From Alphaproteobacteria bacterium (GTDB lineage Bacteria; Pseudomonadota; Alphaproteobacteria; Rhizobiales; Hyphomicrobiaceae): DNA of 38,776 nucleotides. Position 1 is the first letter of the stretch; every line of letters starts with the position of its first letter. A program made the position numbers and the translations under genes. The stretch is from positions 1 through 38,776 of the forward strand of contig JAGVSR010000081.1 in NCBI GenBank assembly GCA_019137195.1, given 5' to 3'. This document shows positions 23,655 through 30,824 of the stretch, in pieces. Below the pieces are notes generated by a model. The model was given only the letters and a program-made list of their open reading frames with translations, was not told the DNA's origin and did not search any database.

Positions 23655-23957
23655 CTAGGCTGTCACGACGCCCTTGTCGGAGAGATCCTGCAGCATGGCC
23701 GTGATGTCGGCGCTGATCTCGTCGACGGGGGCGGAATACTCCGCGGCAAGACTGGCCGCGATGTCGGCCACAGTACGTGTGCCGTCGCAAAGCTTCAGCA
23801 CGGCGACTGCGGTGTCGTCGGGGTTGAACACGCGCTCTGGCGCGAGGATCACCCAGCGGCCGCGGCCGGGGTCGTGGCGGAGCTTGATGTATTTGGGAAG
23901 GCTGGGCCGGCTGTCCGCACCCATCATGGTGCGCTTGCGGGTGATGGTTTCGGTCAT
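23655..23957 (-). CDS. pqqD: PQQ biosynthesis peptide chaperone PqqD
   Basis: 100 residues from ATG 23957, overlapping the pqqC stop as ATGA, so translation is coupled. It shows the PqqD winged-helix pattern: PKYIKLRHDPGRGRWVILAPERV, then LKLCDGTRTVADIAASLAAEY and a C-terminal LSDKGVV. PqqD (a RiPP recognition element) binds PqqA and presents it to PqqE. It is a standalone gene here, not fused to pqqC or pqqE. Confidence 0.95.
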   Translation of the reverse strand: MTETITRKRTMMGADSRPSLPKYIKLRHDPGRGRWVILAPERVFNPDDTAVAVLKLCDGTRTVADIAASLAAEYSAPVDEISADITAMLQDLSDKGVVTA

Positions 23958-24721
23958 GTCACTTCCTCCGGACGGTAGGCGCCTGGCGGCACGAAGCCGT
24001 TCACATAGGCGTGGTAGAGCGCGTCGAGCTGCACCCAGAGGACGTTGCACTTGAAGCGGACCGCTTCCACGCAGGCCTCCTGCTCGGCGCGGGAGGAAGC
24101 ATGGTCCTTTATGAAGTTCAACGCAAATTCGGAATCGAAGGGGGCCTGGACCAGGCGCTTCTTGAAGTAGGCCATGACCCGATCCTCTATGAAGTCGTAG
24201 TTCTCGAGCATGCCGGCGATGCGCTCCTTGTGGATCTTGGGCGCGAAAAGCTCTGTCAGCGAGGAGGCTACGGCGACGACGAGGGGTTGCTCGCGAACGA
24301 AGTTGACGTAGGCCTCGACGGCGAAGCGAGTGGCGGGGAGGGCGCCGCGCATGCTGGTCACATATTCGCGATCGAGGCCAAAATTGTCGGTCAGCACCAG
24401 CCAGCGCTCGATACCCCCCGGATCATCGCCATGACCGTCGTGCTCGTGGATTCGGTGGATCCAGTCACGCCTCAGCTGACGGTCGTGGACGCGCGACATG
24501 AAGGCGGCGTCCTTCCTTGGCACCGCAGCCTGATAGCAGTAGCGGTTCAGGGCCCAGGCCGCGACCTGCCCCTTCGAGAGCTTGCCGCCGTGCAGGAGGT
24601 GATGAAACGGGTGCAGGTCGTGGTAGCGCTCGGGGCCCACGGCGCGGATGGCGGCGTCGAACTCGTCGCGGCTCATCATCGGCTTGTCGGAAAATGACTT
24701 CGTGGCGACCATCTCGTTCAT
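23954..24721 (-). CDS. pqqC: pyrroloquinoline-quinone synthase PqqC
   Basis: 255 residues, normal length. It is all-helical with family segments HPFHHLLHGGKLSKGQV, NRYCYQAAVPRKDA and HEHDGHGDDPGG, and C-terminal FALNFIKDHA. PqqC catalyses the last ring closure and eight-electron oxidation to PQQ using oxygen without a metal. Its ATG overlaps the pqqB stop by 4 bases. Confidence 0.97.
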   Translation of the reverse strand: MNEMVATKSFSDKPMMSRDEFDAAIRAVGPERYHDLHPFHHLLHGGKLSKGQVAAWALNRYCYQAAVPRKDAAFMSRVHDRQLRRDWIHRIHEHDGHGDDPGGIERWLVLTDNFGLDREYVTSMRGALPATRFAVEAYVNFVREQPLVVAVASSLTELFAPKIHKERIAGMLENYDFIEDRVMAYFKKRLVQAPFDSEFALNFIKDHASSRAEQEACVEAVRFKCNVLWVQLDALYHAYVNGFVPPGAYRPEEVT

Positions 24722-25650
24722 AGCCTTACCTCCATGCCGTCCTCGCCGACGGTCCAGCCCGCGGCCTCTACCGCCTTGCGCTCTGGAGAGTTGTCGTCGA
24801 GCACCGGGTTCGAGTTGTTGATGTGTACGAATATCTTCCGCGCGACGCCGAGGCGTTCGAACGCGGTGATGGTGCCGTCGGGGCCGGACATGCTCATGTG
24901 GCCCATGCGGGCGCCGGTCTTCGGCATCAGGCCCTGCTTCAGCATCTCGTCGTCGGTAAAGAGCGTACCGTCGAAAAACACGAGGGGGGCGCCCTGGATG
25001 CGGGAGGCGAGGGGTGCGTCGACCCGGGCGCAGCCGGGGATGTAGAAGAAGTGCTTGCCGGAGGCAGGGGCGCTGATCTTGAGCCCGATGGTGTCGCCTT
25101 TATGGGTGCCGAAGCCCGGTCCGCCGGCCGCGTCCTCGAGATAGAGGGCGACCTTGCCCGGCACGTCGAAGCACTCGACTCGAATGCCGAGTGGTCCTGC
25201 CGGCCCCTCGATATCGACCGGCTTGTCGAACGGCAGCTCGCGGCGGCCGACCGCCTTGCCGTCGAGCACGTTGAAGACCGAGTTCGCCGCGAGCGTGTCG
25301 AGCACGCGGCGCGAGGCGTAGACGGTGAACGGCTCGAGCTCTCTCAAATGAAGAAGGCCGGCGATGAAGTCGATGTCGCCGCCGGTGATGACCGCCGCCT
25401 TGATGGGGCTGTTTCTCAGCCGGCCATCGGCCTTCGAGCCCAACGCCGGGTTCTCGTTGATCTGCTGCCGAAGGTCGGGCGAGGCGTTGAAAATCGCCCA
25501 GCTGTCGCCGTCGGCGCTAACGGCGATCGAGGTCTGCGTGCGCGGGCGGAAGCCGGGCCGGCCGGCGCGGGCGCTCGAGCAGTTTTGACAGCTGCAGTTC
25601 CACTGGGGAAAGCCGCCTCCCGCGGCCGACCCCAAGATCCGGATGTACAT
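24718..25650 (-). CDS. pqqB: PqqB, metallo-beta-lactamase-fold oxidoreductase of PQQ synthesis
   Basis: 310 residues. The N-terminus RILGSAAGGGFPQWNCSCQNC is diagnostic. The metal-binding region includes TGGDIDFIAGLLHLRE, in which the usual metallo-beta-lactamase HxHxDH motif is changed, as known for PqqB. IPGCARVD and FFDGTLFTDDEM follow, with GHMSMSGPDG near the end. PqqB is thought to hydroxylate the Glu-Tyr-derived intermediate. A strong Shine-Dalgarno is not obvious. It lies 181 bases after pqqA copy 1. Confidence 0.97.
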   Translation of the reverse strand: MYIRILGSAAGGGFPQWNCSCQNCSSARAGRPGFRPRTQTSIAVSADGDSWAIFNASPDLRQQINENPALGSKADGRLRNSPIKAAVITGGDIDFIAGLLHLRELEPFTVYASRRVLDTLAANSVFNVLDGKAVGRRELPFDKPVDIEGPAGPLGIRVECFDVPGKVALYLEDAAGGPGFGTHKGDTIGLKISAPASGKHFFYIPGCARVDAPLASRIQGAPLVFFDGTLFTDDEMLKQGLMPKTGARMGHMSMSGPDGTITAFERLGVARKIFVHINNSNPVLDDNSPERKAVEAAGWTVGEDGMEVRL

Positions 25651-25770
25651 GAGCGTTTCGCTTTGGTTTGGTGGTCGCTGATGCGACTTCTGATGGCGGT
25701 GGACGTTGGCGTCCCACCCTAACCCTGTCTCGCTCGCTAAGGAAATGGATCGCGACCGGCGTCAAGAGCA

Positions 25771-25797
25771 ACGGCGGCCGAGAGCCTCGACCGCCGT
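25771..25797 (-). terminator. hairpin between pqqA copy 1 and pqqB (attenuator candidate)
   Basis: ACGGCGG / CCGCCGT plus an inner CGAG/CTCG pairing give about 11 bp with one mismatch. On the minus strand it is followed by TGCTCTTG, a poor T-run. It could partly stop transcripts so that pqqA mRNA exceeds pqqBCDE mRNA. Confidence 0.5.
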
Positions 25798-25831
25798 GCC
25801 GTATCTGCTCACACAATGCGAGCCGATCGCC

Positions 25832-25921
25832 TTAGATGAGGTCGATCTCGGCCGGCAGGTACGAGGTCACCTCGAGGCCGACTTCCTGCTCACGCACGGC
25901 GGGCTTGGTCCAGGTCTTCAT
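25832..25921 (-). CDS. pqqA: PQQ precursor peptide PqqA, copy 1
   Basis: 29 residues starting MKTWTKPAVREQE and ending PAEIDLI. It contains the E-x-x-x-Y pair (Glu17, Tyr21, in EVTSY) that PqqE crosslinks and that becomes the PQQ skeleton. A very strong Shine-Dalgarno, AGGAGGAG, precedes ATG 25921. This copy is next to pqqB and is the expected operon-leading pqqA. The stop is TAA. The peptide is identical to the other three copies. It differs from copies 3 and 4 at three silent positions. Confidence 0.95.
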   Translation of the reverse strand: MKTWTKPAVREQEVGLEVTSYLPAEIDLI

Positions 25922-25993
25922 GAGTTTTCTCCTCCTACTTGAACTACTTCGATCTACTTGGCCTTCACTTCGCTCGAGTGGGCCGGTGAAAGG

Positions 25994-26059
25994 AACTTAA
26001 CCCCCGCTCTTAATAAACTCAAATCGCAATAGCGTGAGAATCCGATCAGAGTTGCTGAT
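25994..26059 (-). promoter_or_regulatory. promoter and upstream element of pqqA copy 1
   Basis: Minus strand: -35 TTGAGT (26017-26022), a 17-base spacer, -10 TAAGTT (25994-25999). Just upstream is the element CTCACGCTATTGCGAT, overlapping the -35, then the inverted repeat ATCAG-CAACT-CTGAT at 26045-26059. The same design recurs at the other copies. Confidence 0.65.
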
Positions 26060-26121
26060 GATCTGTCCGAGACGCTCTGATCCGTCGCGCCGCCTACGGA
26101 CAGGTAGCCGCCCCGGACAAG

Positions 26122-26148
26122 AAAACGGCGCCCAGAGACCGGACGCCG
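26122..26148 (-). terminator. terminator after pqqA copy 2
   Basis: CGGCGTCC / GGGCGCCG stem of 8 bp with a seven-base loop, then TTTTC on the minus strand, 28 bases after the stop of copy 2. This separates copy 2 from copy 1. Confidence 0.7.
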
Positions 26149-26175
26149 CTTCGAATTCCAGATGGGTGGACCGCC

Positions 26176-26265
26176 TCAGATGAGGTCGATCTCGGCCGGC
26201 AGGTACGAGGTCACCTCGAGGCCGACTTCCTGCTCGCGGACGGCGGGCTTGGTCCAGGTCTTCAT
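26176..26265 (-). CDS. pqqA: PQQ precursor peptide PqqA, copy 2
   Basis: Same 29-residue peptide as copy 1 with Glu17 and Tyr21. It has a TGA stop instead of TAA and different silent codons around VRE (GTC CGC). The Shine-Dalgarno AGGAGGAG is as strong as in copy 1. The gene has its own promoter (26323-26388) and terminator, so it is an independent unit. Confidence 0.94.
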   Translation of the reverse strand: MKTWTKPAVREQEVGLEVTSYLPAEIDLI

Positions 26266-26322
26266 GGCTTTTCTCCTCCTAGAGATCTCGACGACGATGC
26301 GTCATCAGGTGCCGATGAACGA

Positions 26323-26388
26323 AGAATAGGCGCCGGCATTGATAAACTCAAATCGCAATGACGTGAGAACAACATCAGAGTTGCTGAT
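26323..26388 (-). promoter_or_regulatory. promoter and upstream element of pqqA copy 2
   Basis: Minus strand: -35 TTGAGT (26346-26351), 17-base spacer, -10 TATTCT (26323-26328). The shared element (TTGCGATTTG with TCACG upstream) and the same 15-base inverted repeat as copy 1 (26374-26388) are present. Confidence 0.68.
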
Positions 26389-26436
26389 ATAGGGCCGGAG
26401 ATATTCTGATCGCCTGCCGTGCCCGCCCACAATGCA

Positions 26437-26469
26437 CGAGCGGCGCCCGGAATGCCCGGACGCCGCTCG
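26437..26469. other. 14-bp hairpin between pqqA copies 2 and 3
   Basis: CGAGCGGCGCCCGG and CCGGACGCCGCTCG form a long stem with a five-base loop, 25 bases after the stop of copy 3. The A/T run lies on the wrong side for minus-strand termination (five A after the stem on the plus strand). It may still act as an RNA 3' stabiliser or terminate plus-strand readthrough. Confidence 0.55.
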
Positions 26470-26493
26470 AAAAATTCAAGATATTCGATCGCC

Positions 26494-26583
26494 TTAGATG
26501 AGGTCGATCTCGGCCGGCAGATACGAGGTCACCTCGAGGCCGACTTCCTGCTCACGAACAGCGGGCTTGGTCCAGGTCTTCAT
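26494..26583 (-). CDS. pqqA: PQQ precursor peptide PqqA, copy 3 (lacks Shine-Dalgarno)
   Basis: 90 bases identical to copy 4, same 29-residue peptide with Glu17/Tyr21. The stretch before ATG 26583 (GGGCATTCGATCG) has no Shine-Dalgarno. The promoter element is only 42 bases upstream instead of 84 in copies 2 and 4, and the -10 lies 16 bases before ATG. Comparison with copy 4 suggests a deletion of about 42 bases between short GATC repeats that removed the leader. It may be silent or be translated as a nearly leaderless mRNA. Confidence 0.85.
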   Translation of the reverse strand: MKTWTKPAVREQEVGLEVTSYLPAEIDLI

Positions 26584-26598
26584 CGATCGAATGCCCGA

Positions 26599-26664
26599 AA
26601 GATAGCCGTGGCCATCGATAACTACAAATCGCAATCGCGTGAAATTTAGATCAGAAATATTGAT
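26599..26664 (-). promoter_or_regulatory. promoter and upstream element of pqqA copy 3
   Basis: Minus strand: -35 TTGTAG (26622-26627), 17-base spacer, -10 TATCTT (26599-26604). The conserved TTGCGATTTG element is present. The inverted repeat is imperfect here (ATCAA-N5-CTGAT, 26650-26664). Transcription would start about 9 bases before the start codon. Confidence 0.6.
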
Positions 26665-26714
26665 CGAAATCTCAGGACGGCTTGATCGGTCACGACGCGT
26701 CCGTCATTCAAAAC

Positions 26715-26741
26715 AAAAACGGCGCCGGGTTCCCGGCGCCG
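26715..26741 (-). terminator. terminator after pqqA copy 4
   Basis: A 10-bp GC-rich palindrome (CGGCGCCGGG / CCCGGCGCCG) followed by TTTTTGTTTT on the minus strand, 25 bases after the stop of copy 4. Strong intrinsic terminator. Confidence 0.85.
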
Positions 26742-26766
26742 CCAAAACGAACAGCTATCGATTACC

Positions 26767-26856
26767 TTAGATGAGGTCGATCTCGGCCGGCAGATACGAG
26801 GTCACCTCGAGGCCGACTTCCTGCTCACGAACAGCGGGCTTGGTCCAGGTCTTCAT
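26767..26856 (-). CDS. pqqA: PQQ precursor peptide PqqA, copy 4
   Basis: 29 residues, nucleotide-identical to copy 3. Glu17 and Tyr21 are intact. GGAGG lies 8 bases before ATG 26856. In-frame upstream ATGs up to 26949 are not used because family members start at MKTW. It has its own promoter at 26914-26942 and a strong terminator. It is the copy farthest from pqqB. Confidence 0.94.
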   Translation of the reverse strand: MKTWTKPAVREQEVGLEVTSYLPAEIDLI

Positions 26857-27204
26857 GATCATTCCTCCAAGAATAATGCAGCGAGCCATTCCGGCCCGTT
26901 GATCGATGGCCGAGAGATAGGCCGAACCCAAGATCAACACAAATCGCAAGTTCGTGAGCTTTGCAGAAGTTTTCCTTATTGGGATCCACAGGACTTCTTA
27001 TTCCGCGTTCCATGCAAACCCCGCGGCGCGGCTATGCGTCTCAGGAATGGCAGTGCAATCATATGAATTTACAGATGATTCAGCATGCGACTGCTCGCCG
27101 GCAGGTCACCGAGGGCTCCCAAGCGGCCGGAAAACCACGATTTTGCCACATTCAGTGGGCGTTTGCGGCAGTGCAAAAAGTAAATCAGCATAGGGAAATC
27201 GAGT
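26857..27204. other. 348-base region between pqqA copy 4 and the divergent exported protein
   Basis: It contains the promoter of pqqA copy 4 (26914-26958). The rest (about 26960-27204) is less GC-rich than its surroundings and has no convincing gene; short frames here lack a ribosome site. The promoter of the CHAP-like gene must lie here but was not resolved. Confidence 0.5.
26914..26958 (-). promoter_or_regulatory. promoter and upstream element of pqqA copy 4
   Basis: Minus strand: -35 TTGTGT (26937-26942), 17-base spacer, -10 TATCTC (26914-26919). The shared CTCACG...TTGCGATTTG element is present (26940-26958). The ATCAG/CTGAT inverted repeat seen at copies 1-3 is absent or too degraded to recognise. 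Confidence 0.6.
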
Positions 27205-27678
27205 ATGCGATTGAGAGCCTTGTTGTCCGTTATTGCGCTTCTGCTTGCACTCGGCAGCATGCCGGCGGCCGCGCGTCCCCATGACGGGTCGATGTGGACC
27301 GCCAGCGAAGTCGGCAGCCTGACCGCCCCCCGCGGCGAGCGTCAGCGTTCGGCCCACACCGGCCGCCGTCACGGCTCGGGCTACGCCCGCAACTACACCC
27401 GGCAGTACAGTGGTGTCGGTCCGCGCCCTGCCAAGTGGTGCGGCTGGTGGATGCGCACCCAGAAGGGCGGCGGTCCCGAGTACAACTTGGCCGCCAACTG
27501 GCGCCGCTATGGCAGCCCCGCCTCGCCGCAGATCGGCGCCGTGGTCGTCTGGTCGCATCACGTCGGCATGATCACCGGTCGCGCCGCCAACGGTCAGTGG
27601 ATCGTCACGTCGGGCAACGACGGCGGTGCCGTCCGCTCGCGCGCCCGCTCCATCGCCGGCGCCACGATCCGCATCTAA
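27205..27678 (+). CDS. exported CHAP-like cysteine peptidase/amidase-family protein
   Basis: 157 residues. The signal peptide is about 1-23 (AAARP). The mature domain has AKWCGWWMRTQKGGG, with a cysteine at the position of the NlpC/CHAP nucleophile. It then has GAVVVWSHHVGMITGR with His as the likely second catalytic residue, and ends WIVTSGNDGGAV. This pattern fits the TIGR02594/CHAP-like family, which may cleave peptidoglycan peptides in the periplasm. Activity is inferred. A strong terminator follows. Confidence 0.75.
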   Translation: MRLRALLSVIALLLALGSMPAAARPHDGSMWTASEVGSLTAPRGERQRSAHTGRRHGSGYARNYTRQYSGVGPRPAKWCGWWMRTQKGGGPEYNLAANWRRYGSPASPQIGAVVVWSHHVGMITGRAANGQWIVTSGNDGGAVRSRARSIAGATIRI

Positions 27679-27759
27679 GGAATGCGACATCCCCCGACGC
27701 GATGGGCATCGGCCGCGTCGCGTCGGTTGGAGCAAGGTGTCGGTTGGAAAAAGTTAAGC

Positions 27760-27793
27760 TGGCGGCGAGGCGTTCCTCGCCGCCACTCTTTTT
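27760..27793 (+). terminator. terminator between the CHAP-like gene and ruvA
   Basis: An 11-bp stem TGGCGGCGAGG / CCTCGCCGCCA with loop CGTT is followed by CTCTTTTT on the plus strand. On the minus strand it is followed by TTAACTTTTT after a few bases, so it can serve ruvA too. Confidence 0.85.
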
Positions 27794-27801
27794 GGAAGGC
27801 C

Positions 27802-28422
27802 CTAGCGCGCCAGCTCCTTGAGCCCGCGCCGGATGAGCCGGGCCGTGTCGGCATCGCTCCCGAGTTCCTTGGCCGCTGCCGCGATTGCAGCCGACGCCTG
27901 GGCCGGATTGTACCCGAGATTGATCAGCGCCGAGATGGCCTCTGCCGCTGCGTTCCCTGCCGGCGGGGCACCGCTCGGCAGCCCTCCCGCGCCTGACGGC
28001 ACGTGCAGCCCGGCCACCGACAGTGCCGGCGCCTTGTCCTTGAGCTCGGCCGTGATGCGCTGGGCGAGCTTCTTGCCGACACCCTGGGCCTGCTCGACCG
28101 CGCCCCAGTCCTGAAGTGCAATTGCGTTGGCGAGATCCTGGGGCGCCAGCGTGCCGAGGATGCTGAGCGCCACTTTCGAGCCGACCCCCTGGATGGTCTG
28201 CAGCGACCGGAACCAGCTCCGCTCGACCTCGCTCTGGAAGCCGAATAGCCTGATGGCGTCCTCGCGCACGTGGGTGTCGATGGTGAGGCTGACCTCGTCC
28301 CCGGGCTTCAGGTTGCGTAGCGTTCTGGCCGACAGCTGCACCTCGTAGCCGACCCCGTGGACGTCGATGATGGCATGGCTCTCGCCGACGGCATCGACCT
28401 TGCCGGTAAGCTTGCCGATCAT
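27802..28422 (-). CDS. ruvA: Holliday junction branch migration protein RuvA
   Basis: 206 residues. OB-fold domain I starts [28 protein letters not shown]. Domain II has the two helix-hairpin-helix motifs ([35 protein letters not shown]). Domain III is a C-terminal three-helix bundle ([20 protein letters not shown]) that contacts RuvB. Its ATG overlaps the ruvC stop (ATGA). RuvB is not downstream; the convergent CHAP-like gene is. Confidence 0.97.
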   Translation of the reverse strand: MIGKLTGKVDAVGESHAIIDVHGVGYEVQLSARTLRNLKPGDEVSLTIDTHVREDAIRLFGFQSEVERSWFRSLQTIQGVGSKVALSILGTLAPQDLANAIALQDWGAVEQAQGVGKKLAQRITAELKDKAPALSVAGLHVPSGAGGLPSGAPPAGNAAAEAISALINLGYNPAQASAAIAAAAKELGSDADTARLIRRGLKELAR

Positions 28423-28946
28423 GACGTGGTCTCCGGCTGCCGGCCGTCGATCCCCAGTTGGCGGATGCCCCGGTGGCTCGAGTGGCAGATGGCGATGGCG
28501 AGCGCATCCGCCTCGTCCGCGCTGTCGAAGCGCGCCTTTGGCAACAGGAAGCCGATCATGGCTTGGATCTGCCGCTTCTCGGCGTGGCCTGCGCCGACCA
28601 CCGTTTTCTTGACGAGGTTCGGCGGATATTCGGCGATCCTCAGTCCCTTCATCGCTGGGGCCAGCAGTGCCATCCCGCGCGCCTGACCGAGCTTCAAGGT
28701 TGCGCGCGCGTTCTCGTTGACGAACGTCTCCTCGACCGCAGCCTCGGCCGGCCGGTAGCTCGCGATCACGCCGACGAGCCCGTCGTAGAGCTCCTTGAGC
28801 CGGTAGGCGAGGTCGTCCTCGCCCGAGGACGTGATGTGGCCGGAGGCGACATAAGAAAGTCGTACACCGTCGCTATCGATCACGCCCCAGCCGGTACGCC
28901 GGAGGCCGGGATCGATGCCGATGATGCGGACGAGGTTGGATTTCAT
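28419..28946 (-). CDS. ruvC: crossover junction endodeoxyribonuclease RuvC
   Basis: 175 residues from ATG 28946 with GAGGG upstream; the longer frame to 29069 is rejected. The RNase H-like core begins [17 protein letters not shown] with the first catalytic Asp. [21 protein letters not shown] holds the second acidic residue, and [15 protein letters not shown] the C-terminal pair. It cuts Holliday junctions in the cytoplasm and is the first gene of a two-gene ruvCA unit. Confidence 0.97.
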   Translation of the reverse strand: MKSNLVRIIGIDPGLRRTGWGVIDSDGVRLSYVASGHITSSGEDDLAYRLKELYDGLVGVIASYRPAEAAVEETFVNENARATLKLGQARGMALLAPAMKGLRIAEYPPNLVKKTVVGAGHAEKRQIQAMIGFLLPKARFDSADEADALAIAICHSSHRGIRQLGIDGRQPETTS

Positions 28947-29160
28947 GGTTGCCCTCGTAGCACGGCCCGCGATTCGCCGCCTCAGGAACGAAGGCCGGGC
29001 GTATGAACGCCGTGCATCGTCCGGGTGGCGTCTCGAAGCCGACGCGCGGTCGGGCCCCGACCTCGACAACCGCAGGGCAACCCCCTAGAACCTTTGTCTC
29101 AATTCCAGCCTCGGCCGGAGAGGCCGGGCACCTCGTAGCGCGACCTCTGAGGGGATACTG

Positions 29161-30591
29161 ATGGCACCTGCGGACACAACGGTCGGCCATGGTTACGCGT
29201 CGTCCATGACCGGAGTGGCACCGGCCGCGAGCCCGCCGAATGTCCGGGTCGAGGTCGATATTGGCGCCTCGGCTCAGCCCGCGAGCAGGGAGAAGTTCAT
29301 CCCCTTGACCGTCTCCGCCATCGTCGACCGGCTGACCGCGCCGGGCTCCTGGCCGCACGGTCAGGCGCGTGCCGCCCGCCGCTTCTTCCGCTATCTCGAC
29401 TATTGGCGCCGCCAGCAGTACCAGGCCCACCTCATCGACCTGCAGCAGACCTACGAGCCGTTCAGTCCGGACAGCGACCTCTTCGTTACCCGCACATATG
29501 CGCCCGAAGAGCGCGATTTGATGCAGAAGCGCGTCGTCGTCGACATCGAGAAGCTGCTGGTCCAGGCCAACTACCATCGTATCGACCCCAAGGACGTCCA
29601 GGTCATCATGACCAAGGACAGCACCTACGGCCTCGACCTCCACGTCGACTTCTCGGCCTTCGAGGAATGCCTCATCTACTATCGCGGCGCCACGTCCCGC
29701 CGCGATAAGCGTCGAAATTTCAAGAAGTTCTACCGCAAGGAGGAGTTCGACATCCCGATCTACCAGCGGCTCTTCCTGCTCTTCAAGCTGAAGCCGCTCG
29801 AGGCGCGGGTGCGCGATCTGATGGCGTCGGAGCAGCTGACACGGAACGAGGCCGAGAAGGCGGCCAGGCGCCTGCGTGCTCTGATCCCCGAGAACGTCAG
29901 GGAAGACCACATCTACCTCAAGCTGTTCAAGAACATCCCGAGAAACGACATCGAGATGATCTTCCCCAATACGCGCGTGAAGTTCCGCTTGTTCGACAAG
30001 GTGAAGCTCGGTGTCACGAGCGGCGGCGCGTTCGGGGCCGGCGTCTTCGGCACCGCAAGCAAGGTCGCCGCTGGTGGCTTGGTCGCCTCGAACCCGGTCG
30101 CCCTCGCCGGCGCCTTCGCCACCTTGGGCGGCGTCGCCTTCCGCCAGGCCATGAACTTCGTCAACCAGAAGAACCGCTACATGGTCGTAATGGCGCAGAA
30201 CCTCTATTTCCACGCCATGGCCGATAATCGCGGCGTCATCATAAAGCTAGCCGACCGCGCCGCCGAGGAGGACGTGAAGGAGGAGATCCTGCTCTACTGC
30301 GTGCTGGCCAAGGAGCCTGCGAAGCGCGCCGACCTGCCGGACATCGACGCGGCCATCGAGCAGTACCTGGTCACCACTTTCGGCATCAACGTCGACTTCG
30401 ACCTCCACGATGCGCTCGAACGGCTGATCCGGGACGGCCTCGTCAGAGAGGACGCTGCCGGAATGCTCCACACGTTGCCGCCGCACGAGGCGGCAAAGCA
30501 CATCGACGCCCTGTGGGACACGCTCTTGGACGATCTCCCCGACTTCGGCCATGCCGAGGAGGGTCACGAGGTCGAGGGCGCGTCCGGCTGA
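29161..30591 (+). CDS. DUF3754 (TMEM143-like) family protein
   Basis: 476 residues. The N-terminal 45 residues are low complexity. The central block FIPLTVSAIVDRL, then RYLDYWRRQQYQAHLIDLQQTYEPFSPD and FKNIPRNDIEMIFPNTRVKF, is typical of DUF3754. A glycine/alanine-rich hydrophobic segment at about 280-325 (GGAFGAGVFGTASKVAAGGL onward) suggests one or two membrane passes. A winged-helix-like end includes LERLIRDGLVREDAAGMLHTLP. The function is unknown. The gene stands alone. Confidence 0.8.
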   Translation: MAPADTTVGHGYASSMTGVAPAASPPNVRVEVDIGASAQPASREKFIPLTVSAIVDRLTAPGSWPHGQARAARRFFRYLDYWRRQQYQAHLIDLQQTYEPFSPDSDLFVTRTYAPEERDLMQKRVVVDIEKLLVQANYHRIDPKDVQVIMTKDSTYGLDLHVDFSAFEECLIYYRGATSRRDKRRNFKKFYRKEEFDIPIYQRLFLLFKLKPLEARVRDLMASEQLTRNEAEKAARRLRALIPENVREDHIYLKLFKNIPRNDIEMIFPNTRVKFRLFDKVKLGVTSGGAFGAGVFGTASKVAAGGLVASNPVALAGAFATLGGVAFRQAMNFVNQKNRYMVVMAQNLYFHAMADNRGVIIKLADRAAEEDVKEEILLYCVLAKEPAKRADLPDIDAAIEQYLVTTFGINVDFDLHDALERLIRDGLVREDAAGMLHTLPPHEAAKHIDALWDTLLDDLPDFGHAEEGHEVEGASG

Positions 30592-30824
30592 GGCAAACGC
30601 GCAGTCGCGATCCGGGCACAGGCGTCGGTTGCTTCTTGATCGCCGCCTGACCTCTCACGCCGGCGGCGCACCTTTGCGCATTGCCAGCCCACGAGTGGGT
30701 GCGGCTATCCGAGGCCCCGTGGCTCTTGCCATTGCCGCGCCCAAACCCACCGAACGCGCTGGGTCCATCGCAAGTCCCATGGCTGTCACAACCGTACAGA
30801 GATTGGCGCGGCCGGCGATGATGG

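Noticed and set aside
22383-23978. 531-codon open frame antisense to pqqE and pqqD
   Set aside because: It spans two real genes on the other strand and has no domain; compositional artefact.
25832-26856. Regular 90-base repeats considered as a CRISPR or tandem repeat array
   Set aside because: The repeats are complete pqqA genes with start, stop and promoters, and the spacing (about 343, 318 and 273 bases) is too large and irregular for CRISPR.
28873-30213. 446-codon open frame antisense to the DUF3754 gene
   Set aside because: Acidic, repetitive composition typical of an antisense shadow; the plus-strand gene has family motifs.
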